A DNA stretch of 64,000 bases from Bradyrhizobium cosmicum (GTDB lineage: Bacteria; Pseudomonadota; Alphaproteobacteria; Rhizobiales; Xanthobacteraceae): positions 5,394,001 to 5,458,000 of the forward strand of contig NZ_CP041656.2 of NCBI RefSeq assembly GCF_007290395.2, given 5' to 3'. Shown here in pieces: positions 33,282 to 41,415 of this stretch (position 1 is its first letter; each line of letters opens with the position of its first letter). A program made the position numbers and the translations under genes. A model generated the notes under the pieces. It saw only the letters and a list, made by a program, of their open reading frames with translations. It searched no databases and was not told the DNA's origin.

Positions 33282-34697
33282 TTGAGGGTCTTGTTCGTTA
33301 CAACCGAGATGGACGACTTCGTCCGCGTTGGCGGACTAGCCGCCGTTTCCGCCGCCCTCCCCAGAGCGCTTCGCCCTTTCGCAGATATCCGGATCATGCT
33401 CCCCGGCTATCGCGACATCATCGAGCAACTCACGCACATACAGATCGTCGGCCGCTGCCCTGCGTTTGCAGAGATGCCGGCCTGCTCGCTCGGCCGGGCC
33501 GCGACCAAGGACGGCCTGCCGGTCTATGTGCTGTTGTGCTCACAACTCTACGACCGGCCCGGCAACCCCTATGGCGACGAGTCTGGGAACGACTGGCCGG
33601 ATAACGACATCCGCTTCGCGCGCTTCGCCTCGGCAGCCGCTGAGCTTGCCATGGGCAAGCTGGACAAGAATTGGGCAGCGGACCTCGTCCATGCCAACGA
33701 CTGGCAGGCTTCGCTCGTACCGGCCTACCTTGCTTGGCGCGGCGCCAAGGTCCCGTCGATCCTGACCATCCATAACCTCGCCTATCAGGGCCTCTTCCCG
33801 AGGGACTCGCTGCGGCGAATTGGCGTACCCGAGAGCTCCTTCCACATCGACGGCGTCGAATTCTACGATCAGATGTCGTTCCTCAAGGCCGGGCTGGTCT
33901 ACGCCTCGCATCTCACCACCGTCAGCGGCACCTACGCGCGGGAGATCACCACCACCGAGTTCGGCTGCGGCCTCGAGGGCCTGTTGCAGCTGCGCTCCGA
34001 CGCGGCCGAGCTGACCGGCATCCTCAACGGCATCGACGAGAGCTGGGACCCGCGCTCCTGCGCCCAGCTCGCCCAGCAGTTCGGCGCCGGCGACTGGGTC
34101 GGCAAGAAGGCCAATGCGGATTACGTGCGCAAGCAGTTCGGGCTGGCGGTGTCGCGCGGCCCGATGTTCGGCATCGTCGCGCGCCTCGTGCATCAGAAGG
34201 GCATCGACCTCGTGCTGGCGGCGGCCGACGAGATCGTCGACGCCGGCGGGCAGATCGTGGTCACCGGCTCCGGCGAACCTGCGCTCGAGCAGGCGCTGGT
34301 CGATGCGCATCGCCGCCGCCCCGATGCGATCGGGGTCACGATCGGCTTCAACGACGCCCAGGCGCGGCGCATCTTTGCCGGCAGCGATTTCACGTTGATG
34401 CCGTCGCGCTTCGAGCCCTGCGGGCTCAGCCAGATGTACGCCCAGCGGTTCGGCTCGCTGCCGATCGGCCACCAGACCGGCGGCCTCGCCGAGACCATCA
34501 CCGACGGCGAGACCGGCTTCCTGTTCTCGAAGCCCTCGCGCGATTCCTTCCTCGGCGGCGTCCGCCGCGCCTTCGAGGCCTTCATGGCGCAAGACCAACT
34601 CGACACCATGCGCCGCAGCGCGATGGGACGCTCGTTCTCCTGGAGCATCTCCGCCGGCAGCTACAACGCGCTGTACCGGAAGCTGGCAGCGGTGTGA
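33282..34697 (+). CDS. glgA: Glycogen synthase (ADP-glucose, GT5)
   Basis: A 471-residue glycosyltransferase that extends alpha-1,4-glucan from ADP-glucose. GT5 features are the N-terminal VLFVTTEM, the HANDWQASLVPAYL block, and the C-terminal PSRFEPCGLSQMYAQRFG followed by QTGGLAETI. The N-terminal loop reads RVGGL where the family has KxGGL, so the ADP-glucose-binding lysine (Lys15 in Escherichia coli) is arginine here. The start is TTG, which gives the usual N-terminus MRVLFVTTE; GAGG lies upstream. No other glg gene is adjacent, but a debranching-type enzyme is encoded at 56 kb. Confidence 0.9.
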   Translation: MRVLFVTTEMDDFVRVGGLAAVSAALPRALRPFADIRIMLPGYRDIIEQLTHIQIVGRCPAFAEMPACSLGRAATKDGLPVYVLLCSQLYDRPGNPYGDESGNDWPDNDIRFARFASAAAELAMGKLDKNWAADLVHANDWQASLVPAYLAWRGAKVPSILTIHNLAYQGLFPRDSLRRIGVPESSFHIDGVEFYDQMSFLKAGLVYASHLTTVSGTYAREITTTEFGCGLEGLLQLRSDAAELTGILNGIDESWDPRSCAQLAQQFGAGDWVGKKANADYVRKQFGLAVSRGPMFGIVARLVHQKGIDLVLAAADEIVDAGGQIVVTGSGEPALEQALVDAHRRRPDAIGVTIGFNDAQARRIFAGSDFTLMPSRFEPCGLSQMYAQRFGSLPIGHQTGGLAETITDGETGFLFSKPSRDSFLGGVRRAFEAFMAQDQLDTMRRSAMGRSFSWSISAGSYNALYRKLAAV

Positions 34698-34712
34698 GCC
34701 GAGGCGTTTCCT

Positions 34713-34850
34713 CTCGTCCCCGGACGCAGCGCAACGTCTCTTCGACGGTGCGCTGCAGAGCCGGGGCCCATGTGTCGACGGAGCTCGTAGCCCCTGGGTC
34801 CCGGCTCCGCGCCGCAATGCTCGCGCATTGCAGCTTGTCCGGGACACAAG
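34713..34850. repeat. Dispersed intergenic repeat with inverted ends
   Basis: The left end has CGTCCCCGGACGCAGCGCAA and the right end TTGTCCGGGACAC; internally GAGCCGGGGCCCA answers TGGGTCCCGGCTC. The gap between glgA and the MpaB-like gene consists almost wholly of this element. I recognise it as a Bradyrhizobium intergenic repeat; it can form a long hairpin and may serve as a bidirectional terminator. Confidence 0.65.
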
Positions 34851-34861
34851 AATTTTGAACT

Positions 34862-35863
34862 TCACCCCTTCCCGCTTACATCCATCTGCGGCCGTCCGAT
34901 CCAGGCCCGGTTGAGGCACCGCGTCATCCAATCCGGCCGCGGCTCACCCCGCAGCCGCGCCTGCGCTTCCTGATAGGGCCCGACATAGCGCAGCCGGTCC
35001 GGCAATTTCGGATAGACGCGGCTTATCCATCGCAGCGCATTGTCGGCCGCCCTCTTGTCGCGCTCGTCGAGCTCAAATCCAAAACCGACGCGCAGTTGCT
35101 CCGGCAACATCCTCGCCGTGAGCGCCCGGTACCAACGCGGTGGCCGCAGCCACGGACGTGCGCCGGCAAAGATCTGCGTGGCGATACCGCGCGCCGCCGG
35201 ACTGACGGTCAAAATGTCTGACCGCACCATCGCGGCCGTGTAGGCCGCAAAGCCGGCCCAGTCCGCCGGCAGATCGTCCGCCGTCAATCCGAACAACGCG
35301 CCGAACGTCCGGCTCTCGGCCCAATAGCGCTCCCGCGCCTCCGCCGGGAGCGGCGGCAGGATCAGATCGTGCGCCATCAGCGCGGTCTCGACCAGCGTCG
35401 CGTGGACCCAGCGCAGCGATGGGGTGTCGTTGGCGCAGTAGCGCGAGCCGGCCGCGAACGGACCGACCGTCTCCGGCATCGCTCCGACGATCATGCTGTG
35501 GCGCCGGTGCAGCCGCCTTGACGACAACAGCGCCCGGTCGAGCGAGCCGAACACCATGGCGAAGACGATGTCGAAGGTGCGATGAAAACGGCCGATAGGA
35601 TCAGCAAGGGTCTTGGAGTGCTCAGCGATGGCAGCCGCGACCCAGGGATGCGCCAGTTGCAGCAGCAGCGCGCGGCCGGCGCCGAGAAAGATCACGGCCT
35701 CACGGTCAAGTTGCCAGGTCACCGTGTCAGGTCCGAACACGCCGGCATCAGGTCCGGCCGCCTCAGCGCGGACCCGATTGAGGGCAGCTTCCAGATCGCT
35801 CGCGGACACCACTTGCAACGCCTTTCGACTGCGGGCAACCACAATCCGCAAAGCCTGTGGCAT
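34862..35863 (-). CDS. MpaB-like oxygenase family protein (DUF2236)
   Basis: A 333-residue protein of the DUF2236/ER-bound oxygenase MpaB group, related to latex-clearing oxygenases, which bind a b-type haem. Typical segments are GRALLLQLAHPWVAAAIAEH near residue 65 and DPIGRFHRTFDIVFAMVFG near residue 90. RWVHATLVETALMAHDL follows near residue 150; its conserved histidines are candidates for haem ligation. No signal peptide is present. It begins 21 bases after the patatin gene and is probably in its operon. The substrate is unknown. Confidence 0.78.
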   Translation of the reverse strand: MPQALRIVVARSRKALQVVSASDLEAALNRVRAEAAGPDAGVFGPDTVTWQLDREAVIFLGAGRALLLQLAHPWVAAAIAEHSKTLADPIGRFHRTFDIVFAMVFGSLDRALLSSRRLHRRHSMIVGAMPETVGPFAAGSRYCANDTPSLRWVHATLVETALMAHDLILPPLPAEARERYWAESRTFGALFGLTADDLPADWAGFAAYTAAMVRSDILTVSPAARGIATQIFAGARPWLRPPRWYRALTARMLPEQLRVGFGFELDERDKRAADNALRWISRVYPKLPDRLRYVGPYQEAQARLRGEPRPDWMTRCLNRAWIGRPQMDVSGKG

Positions 35864-35884
35864 TTCAATGAAGGAGACGCGTCC

Positions 35885-37033
35885 CTATTCCGCGGCCATC
35901 GGCATCTCGTCCATATGCTCGTGCAACACCACGCCGGCGAGCGGATCGAATTCGCCGATCCACGGCTTGCGCGCGAGCACCGACTTGGTGTGAGCGTAGC
36001 CAGCATGCCAGCGCCGCGTGATCCCCGACGGACTGAAGTCGATATCCTTGGTATGGGTCTCGCGGTCGAGCTGCGGCGCCAGCAGCCGCACGACGTGCAT
36101 GCGGGTCGGACAGCCGTAGCTGATCAGCTCCCTCACCGCGGCATCGCTGCGCTCGCTCTCGGGCAGCCGCGCCGCGAGCTGGTTGATGACATGGCGCAGG
36201 CGATGGGCTTGCTGCTGGCGCGTGATCTGGCTCGCGATCCGGCTGGAATACATCACGTCCTTGTGCCGGTTCAGCACCTCCGCCATCGTGGTCGGCTCGG
36301 CGCCGACGGGATTCCACAGATGCACGGAGAAGATCAGCGAATCCCTGCGTGGATTGTCGTCGAACACCGCTTCCGTCGGCGTGTTCGAGAGAATGCCGCC
36401 GTCCCAATAGAGTTCGCCGTCGATGCGCACCGCCGGAAAGGCCGGCGGCAATGCGCCCGAGGCCATCACATGCTTCACCGTCAGCTCGCCGTCGCGGCTG
36501 TCGAAATAGCGCATTTCGCTGGTGCCGACATGAGCCGCACCGACCGTCAGGCGCGGCGCGCAGCGATTGGCCAGGTCGAAATCGACCAGCTCGCTCAGCG
36601 TCTTCTCGAGCGGCGCGGTCGAATAGTAACCGGCGTGATCGGCACCCAGCGGATAGGAATCTCCGGCATGCGCGAGCGGATTGGGGCGGAAGAAGCCGGG
36701 AATGCCGTGGGTCACGGCCGACCAATAGGCCAGCTTCTCGTTGAAGCCGGGAAACGCGGCACGCCAGTCCCAGGCCGGCTTCTGCTCCATCCGCTTCCAA
36801 AACTCCTTCAAGCGCGCGAGGCGGCGCTCTGGGGTGTTACCCGCAATCAGGCTGGCATTGATCGCGCCGATCGAGGTGCCGATGATCCAGTCGGGCTCGA
36901 TGCCGGCCTCGTGCAGCGCCTGGTAGACGCCGGCCTGGTACGAGCCGAGCGCGCCGCCGCCCTGAAGCACGAGGACGACCTGACCCGGCAGGTCCGTGTC
37001 CTTTCGTTGCCCGTTGTGCTGCATGCCGTTCAT
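35885..37033 (-). CDS. Patatin-like phospholipase with DUF3734-type C-terminus
   Basis: A 382-residue serine acyl hydrolase. The oxyanion motif is LQGGGALGSYQ near residue 24, the nucleophile Ser54 is in IGTSIGAI, and the catalytic aspartate is in YWDGGIL near residue 200. The C-terminal 100 residues match the DUF3734 extension often found in rhizobial patatins, some annotated as intracellular PHB depolymerases or phospholipases. The start MNGMQHN follows AGGAGCGACAC. It is divergent from a LysR gene and is followed by the MpaB-like gene. Confidence 0.87.
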   Translation of the reverse strand: MNGMQHNGQRKDTDLPGQVVLVLQGGGALGSYQAGVYQALHEAGIEPDWIIGTSIGAINASLIAGNTPERRLARLKEFWKRMEQKPAWDWRAAFPGFNEKLAYWSAVTHGIPGFFRPNPLAHAGDSYPLGADHAGYYSTAPLEKTLSELVDFDLANRCAPRLTVGAAHVGTSEMRYFDSRDGELTVKHVMASGALPPAFPAVRIDGELYWDGGILSNTPTEAVFDDNPRRDSLIFSVHLWNPVGAEPTTMAEVLNRHKDVMYSSRIASQITRQQQAHRLRHVINQLAARLPESERSDAAVRELISYGCPTRMHVVRLLAPQLDRETHTKDIDFSPSGITRRWHAGYAHTKSVLARKPWIGEFDPLAGVVLHEHMDEMPMAAE

Positions 37034-37160
37034 GTGTCGCTCCTGTCGAGCCTGTGGTTTATCATTCGTCAGGTGTACGGCCATTGTTACATCTTGCCGT
37101 TCTCGGCGATTGCCGGGCCTTTTGGAAATGCCGGCTGGCTTCCAAAACCATACGCGGGCG

Positions 37161-37203
37161 CTATCGCGCCCAGGATATCATTCCCTGCCCCGATCGGTTA
37201 GAT
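37161..37203. promoter_or_regulatory. Candidate LysR operator, patatin/LysR divergent region
   Basis: The words CTATCGCGCC (37161-37170, within the palindrome GGGCGCTATCGCGCCC) and ATCGGTTAGAT (37193-37203) lie just upstream of the LysR start. Both recur, nearly unchanged, in the divergent region at 39318-39371. LysR proteins usually bind their own promoter and that of their targets, so these are candidate sites. Confidence 0.4.
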
Positions 37204-37232
37204 TTCCCGCCGATCCTGCCGGGAGCCGAGCC

Positions 37233-38120
37233 ATGGAAATGCATCAGGTCCGCTATTTCCTCGCGGTCGCGCAGTTGCTCAATTTCACGCGCGCGGCCGA
37301 GGAGTGCAACGTAACACAGCCCTCGCTGACGCGAGCGATCAAGCAGCTCGAAGCCGAGCTCGGTGGCGATCTGTTCCGTCGCGAACGGCCGGCGGCGCAG
37401 CTGACCGAACTCGGCCAGCGCATGCATCCGCTGCTGAAGCAGTGCTACGATGCCGCTGCCGGCGCACGCTCTCTTGCGTCCTCATTCAAGAGCGGCGAAA
37501 TCGGCGCGCTGCGTATCGCGCTGACGCACTCGATCGACCTCGCGCTGCTGATTCCGCATCTCAACGAGATCAGGCGGCAGTTCAACCGGCTCGAGCTGCG
37601 CTTTCTGCGCGGCTCCAGCCGCGAGGTCGCCGAATTCCTGAAGAAGGGCGAAGCCGAACTCGGCATCGCCGCCGAGATCGACGAGGCCTGGGACCGGCTC
37701 GACGTCTGGCCGCTCTTCACCGAGGGTTTCGAACTCGTCGTCAGCAACGGACATCGGTTGGCCGGCCGCAACTCAATCGAACTGGACGACCTGCGCGCGG
37801 AGCAGCTGCTGGGCCGGACGTTCTGCGAGCACGCCGGACGCATCTCGGCGAGCCTGCGCGAGCACGGTATCGACGTCGAACATGGCCATGAAGTCTCCAG
37901 CGAGCACGATCTGATCGAGCTGGTCGAGGCCGACATCGGCGTCGCCATGGTGCCGCACACGTCACCGGTGCCGGAGAAGCTGACGCGCGCCGCGGTCGCC
38001 GGGCTGGACGCCCGCCGCACCGTCAGCCTCTACGGCGTGGCCGGCCGGCAACGCACGGCGGTCGCCAACGCGGTGATGCGGATGCTGCGCGGCGCGGACT
38101 GGCGGGCGATCGCCGGGTGA
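37233..38120 (+). CDS. LysR-family transcriptional regulator
   Basis: A 295-residue LysR regulator. The helix-turn-helix lies at residues 1-60 (MEMHQVRYFLAVAQLLNFTR, then QPSLTRAIKQLEAELGGDLF), followed by an effector domain. It resembles the group that responds to oxidative or chlorine stress, such as OxyR/YcjZ-like proteins, but lacks an obvious OxyR cysteine pair. The start ATGGAAATG follows GGGAGCCGAGCC. Its neighbours downstream (peroxiredoxin, secreted protein, cupin, MFS) look like a target set, and shared DNA words support this. Confidence 0.85.
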   Translation: MEMHQVRYFLAVAQLLNFTRAAEECNVTQPSLTRAIKQLEAELGGDLFRRERPAAQLTELGQRMHPLLKQCYDAAAGARSLASSFKSGEIGALRIALTHSIDLALLIPHLNEIRRQFNRLELRFLRGSSREVAEFLKKGEAELGIAAEIDEAWDRLDVWPLFTEGFELVVSNGHRLAGRNSIELDDLRAEQLLGRTFCEHAGRISASLREHGIDVEHGHEVSSEHDLIELVEADIGVAMVPHTSPVPEKLTRAAVAGLDARRTVSLYGVAGRQRTAVANAVMRMLRGADWRAIAG

Positions 38121-38138
38121 TACGAGGACAGCCCGCGG

Positions 38139-38855
38139 CTAGTTCTCCCTGCCCGCGCTTTCCAACGCGGCAAGCAGGTCGTCGATCTCCATGCGCTTGC
38201 GGAAATCAGGATCGACGAAGCGGGCTTTCACGATGCCATCGCGGCCGACCACGAACACGGCCGGGATCGGCAGCATCCAGCCGTCATTGCCGTGGAATCT
38301 CGCCATGTCCTGGTAAGACAACAGGCTCTGGATTTCGGTGCCCAGCCAGATCGCGAGATTGAGCGACAGCGCATAGCCATTGTCGAGGTCGGTCAGGATC
38401 GGAAATGGCGCACCGGAATCGGCCTTGATCTGCCTCGTATATTCCTGCGTCTCGGGCATGATCGCGACGACCCGCGCACCCATCGCCTCGATGCGGTCCA
38501 GCGCATGGACCACGGCACGGACATTGAGCCGGCAATAGGGGCACCAATGGCCGCGGAAGAACATCACCGCGACCGGACCGTTCTCGAGCAGTGCAGTCAG
38601 CGCGACGAGACGGCCGCTCTCATCCGGCAGCATGAAGGGCGGCATCGCCTCGCCCGGGCGCGGCGCGGTCTCGCCACCGCCGTTCCCACCCAGTCGCGCC
38701 ACTAGGCGATCGACCGCCTCGCCATAGGCCGGGAAGACCTCGCGGCTGGCGTCGGCATAGGCACGGAGCTGTTCGTTCAGCGTGCCGTCCATGTCCCGGC
38801 AGCGCTGGAAGGCAGACCTGAGCCGCTCGGCGTCGGCTGGCGAGAGTGACGTCAT
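38139..38855 (-). CDS. Peroxiredoxin-like (AhpC/TSA, thioredoxin-fold) protein
   Basis: A 238-residue protein with an N-terminal helical region of about 70 residues and a C-terminal AhpC/TSA domain. The active-site motif is FFRGHWCPYCRLN with Cys105 and Cys108, a CxxC that could act as peroxidatic and resolving pair. The later PAVFVVGRDGIVKARFVDPD is typical of the fold. The start is set by CGGAGCGGAAG; a methionine five codons earlier has no ribosome site. It probably reduces peroxides or acts as a disulfide reductase in the cytoplasm. Convergent with the LysR gene. Confidence 0.85.
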   Translation of the reverse strand: MTSLSPADAERLRSAFQRCRDMDGTLNEQLRAYADASREVFPAYGEAVDRLVARLGGNGGGETAPRPGEAMPPFMLPDESGRLVALTALLENGPVAVMFFRGHWCPYCRLNVRAVVHALDRIEAMGARVVAIMPETQEYTRQIKADSGAPFPILTDLDNGYALSLNLAIWLGTEIQSLLSYQDMARFHGNDGWMLPIPAVFVVGRDGIVKARFVDPDFRKRMEIDDLLAALESAGREN

Positions 38856-38938
38856 CTTCCGCTCCGGCATTCTTGAGACGAATACTAGTTTCTCGGCTCG
38901 GCCGCCCGCAAGGGGCGGCCACCAGGCCGGGACGGTGC

Positions 38939-39223
38939 TCAGTTCACGTAGAAATTGCCGGTCGGATCGAGCCGCCCTGAGGTGGAGTACAGCGATCCGT
39001 TGTCCATGAAGAAGACGGTGTTGTCGGGCACCTTCTTCGCGTTCTTCATCATGGCCTCGTGGTTCTTCTCGGCGGGGGCCATGGCCATCGCCGACATCTT
39101 GCCGGGCCCGCCATAGACATAGGCCATGCCGGCCTTGAAGTCCCAGGTCGCTTCCGAGAAAGCGGATGTCGCGATGATCGCGAACGCGGCGGCGGCAAGC
39201 AAGGTCTTGGACACTTTCGTCAT
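38939..39223 (-). CDS. Small secreted hypothetical protein
   Basis: A 94-residue protein with a signal peptide (SKTLLAAAAFAIIATSAFSE). The mature part begins ATWDFKAGMAYVYG and is rich in methionine (KMSAMAMAPAEKNHEAMMK), which might suit metal or oxidant binding. It ends DNGSLYSTSGRLDPTGNFYVN, written here in part as far as 20 residues allow. The family is not known to me. The start follows GGAGGAGCATCTC. It lies 83 bp upstream of the peroxiredoxin gene, so the two may be co-transcribed, and it is divergent from the cupin gene. Confidence 0.68.
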   Translation of the reverse strand: MTKVSKTLLAAAAFAIIATSAFSEATWDFKAGMAYVYGGPGKMSAMAMAPAEKNHEAMMKNAKKVPDNTVFFMDNGSLYSTSGRLDPTGNFYVN

Positions 39224-39317
39224 GAGATGCTCCTCCGGATTGACGTGAACGCCCGCCAATCGGGCGCGCCCCGACATCGAGCATCGAAAGCTGCCGATGA
39301 GGAAATGCCGATCTCCA

Positions 39318-39371
39318 ATCGGTTCGATAGCCGCCGCCTATCGCGCCGCCATAGCACGGCGCTATCGCACC
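39318..39371. promoter_or_regulatory. Candidate LysR operator, secreted-protein/cupin divergent region
   Basis: ATCGGTTCGAT (39318-39328) and CTATCGCGCC (39338-39347) repeat the words found before the LysR gene. CGATAG-N7-CTATCG (39325-39343) is a 19-bp inverted repeat of the T-N11-A kind. A further CTATCGCACC is at 39362-39371. This cluster lies midway in the 243-bp divergent gap. Confidence 0.45.
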
Positions 39372-39466
39372 GAAAGCGAAACGGCATTTCAGGTGCGACA
39401 CGCGCTCGACGAAGCTGCTGCCATAGCCGGCGACCAGCGAGGTTGCGGCCAACAGAGGAGACTTAC

Positions 39467-39946
39467 ATGTCTAGGCACCACATATTGTCGCGCGTGGTTT
39501 GGACGGGCCTTGCGGTTCTCGGCGCGCTGGCGTTTGCAACGCCGGTCCTCGCCGGCGAATGCCCGGCCGACAAGATCAAGCCGAACGCGCAGCAGATGGT
39601 GGACACCAAGCCGGTCGGCGTCACCGACACCACGCTCGGCGCGATCGACCTCGGCAAGCAGCCGGCGCATATCGAAGGCCGCGAGTTGCGCTTCCGCAAG
39701 CTGACGATCGAGCCCGGCGGCATCGTGCCCTGGCACAGCCACGACGACCGCCCGGCGCTGATCTTCGTGCAGCAGGGCGAGATCGTCGAATACGCCTCCA
39801 ATTGCATCGACCCGATCGTGCACAAGGCCGGCGACCTCCGTCGCGAAACGTTCGGCACTTCGCACTGGTGGAAGAACCTCGGCAAGGAGACGGTCATTCT
39901 CTATGTCGGCGACGTCCGCAAGGACCCCAACGACCACCACATGTGA
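39467..39946 (+). CDS. Secreted cupin-domain protein
   Basis: A 159-residue protein with a signal peptide (VVWTGLAVLGALAFATPVLA, cleaved before GECPADK). The mature part is a small cupin barrel: the first metal motif reads PGGIVPWHSHDDRPALIFV with two histidines, and the second motif region holds the histidine in FGTSHWWKNLG. It may bind a metal and a small ligand in the periplasm. It is followed 102 bp later by an MFS transporter on the same strand, and its promoter region carries the putative LysR sites. Confidence 0.8.
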   Translation: MSRHHILSRVVWTGLAVLGALAFATPVLAGECPADKIKPNAQQMVDTKPVGVTDTTLGAIDLGKQPAHIEGRELRFRKLTIEPGGIVPWHSHDDRPALIFVQQGEIVEYASNCIDPIVHKAGDLRRETFGTSHWWKNLGKETVILYVGDVRKDPNDHHM

Positions 39947-40048
39947 CGCGCGCACGTGGCCCCAGTGCACGCGTGACTGGATGTGGTGCCCGGGATCCCC
40001 ATGCCGCCCGCATGCCGGGCGCCACATCACTCACAGGAGAAGTTGGTC

Positions 40049-41251
40049 ATGACCGATCTTTCCGCAACCGTCAGGCAGGGCGCGATGACGATGGACGGGC
40101 ATTCCCCGGGCGTCGCGCGGCGCTCGCTCGTGATCGGCCTCACCGCATTCCTGACCGTCGTCGACCTGTTCGCGACGCAGGCGATCCTGCCTTCGCTGAC
40201 GCGCCACTATGGCGTCACGCCGGCTGCGATGGGTTTTGCCGTCAACGCCAGCACCTTCGGCATGGCGACAGCCAGCCTCGTCGTCGGCTTCTTCAGCCCG
40301 CGCATCAACCGGCGGACCGGCATCCTGCTCAGCCTCACGCTTCTGGCGATCCCCACCAGCCTGCTGGCGTCGGCGCCGGACCTTACGGTCTTCACCGCCT
40401 TGCGGGTGGCGCAAGGCCTGTGCATGGCGTCCGCCTTCGCACTCACCCTCGCCTATCTCGGCGAGCAATGCAGCGCCATGGACGCCGGCAGCGCGTTCGC
40501 CGCCTACATCACCGGCAACGTCGCCAGCAACCTCGTCGGCCGGCTGATCTCGGCGGCGGTCGCGGACAGCCTTGGCCTCGCCTGGAATTTCTACGTCTTT
40601 GCGGGCCTCAATCTGGCCGGAGCAGCACTGGTCCATTTCACTGTCAAGCGCGTGCCACCGATGCATGCGGTGATGCCGGCGGAATCGCCGCTGACCGGCA
40701 CGATCACGCACTGGCGCAATCCAAAGCTGCGCGCCGCCTTCGGCATCGGCTTCTGCATCCTGTTCGCCTTCATCGGCACCTTCACCTTCGTCAATTTCGT
40801 GCTGGTCCGGCCGCCGCTGTCGCTCGGCATGATGGACCTCGGCCTCGTCTACTTCGTGTTCCTGCCGTCGGTGGTCACGACCTTGCTGGCCGGCAAGGTC
40901 GCCTCGCGCCTCGGAACGCGGCCGACGATCTGGGGCTCGCTCGCTGTCGCCGGACTGGGCCTGCCGCTGTTGCTGGCATCGTATCTCGGCGAGGTACTCA
41001 TTGGCATGGTCCTAGTCGGTGTCGGGACCTTCTTCGCGCAGGCCGCGGCCACAGGCTTCGTCGGACAGGCCGCCGGCGGAAACCGCGGCACGGCCAGCGG
41101 CATCTATCTCGCCTGCTATTTCTGTGGTGGGCTCGTCGGCACGGCCGTGCTCGGACGTCTGTTCGATGCCTTCGGCTGGTCCGTCTGCGTCGCCGGCATC
41201 GGCGCCGCCCTCGCGGCCGCAGCCCTGCTCACGCTCAATTTGAAGCGTTAA
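40049..41251 (+). CDS. MFS transporter
   Basis: A 400-residue transporter with about 12 hydrophobic helices. The loop 2-3 signature is FFSPRINRRTGILLSL. It resembles the YnfM/CynX-like proteins and sugar or drug efflux permeases; substrate unknown. The start follows AGGAGAAGTTGGTC. It is probably part of the LysR-controlled cupin group. Its stop codon overlaps the fixS stop on the other strand in a shared TTAA, so the two genes converge without any spacer. Confidence 0.87.
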   Translation: MTDLSATVRQGAMTMDGHSPGVARRSLVIGLTAFLTVVDLFATQAILPSLTRHYGVTPAAMGFAVNASTFGMATASLVVGFFSPRINRRTGILLSLTLLAIPTSLLASAPDLTVFTALRVAQGLCMASAFALTLAYLGEQCSAMDAGSAFAAYITGNVASNLVGRLISAAVADSLGLAWNFYVFAGLNLAGAALVHFTVKRVPPMHAVMPAESPLTGTITHWRNPKLRAAFGIGFCILFAFIGTFTFVNFVLVRPPLSLGMMDLGLVYFVFLPSVVTTLLAGKVASRLGTRPTIWGSLAVAGLGLPLLLASYLGEVLIGMVLVGVGTFFAQAAATGFVGQAAGGNRGTASGIYLACYFCGGLVGTAVLGRLFDAFGWSVCVAGIGAALAAAALLTLNLKR

Positions 41252-41415
41252 CGCTTGACCGGCGCCTCTTGCGGCGGCTCGTCGTCGGCGATGGCACGCC
41301 AGGCGGCCCCGTCGAGATCGTCGTACTGGCCGCTGCGGAGCGACCAGAGGAAGGCGGCAAGGCCGGCAAGACCGAGCATCAGCGCGAGCGGGACCAGGAT
41401 GACCAGGATTTCCAT
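41248..41415 (-). CDS. fixS: cbb3 oxidase maturation protein FixS/CcoS
   Basis: A 55-residue single-helix membrane protein, MEILVILVPLALMLGLAGLA and then AFLWSLRSGQYDDLDG. The helix followed by WSLRSGQYDDL-type residues is the CcoS signature. CcoS is needed for insertion of haem and copper into CcoN. The ATG overlaps the fixI stop by one base (TGATG). The stop shares TTAA with the convergent MFS gene. Confidence 0.92.
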   Translation of the reverse strand: MEILVILVPLALMLGLAGLAAFLWSLRSGQYDDLDGAAWRAIADDEPPQEAPVKR

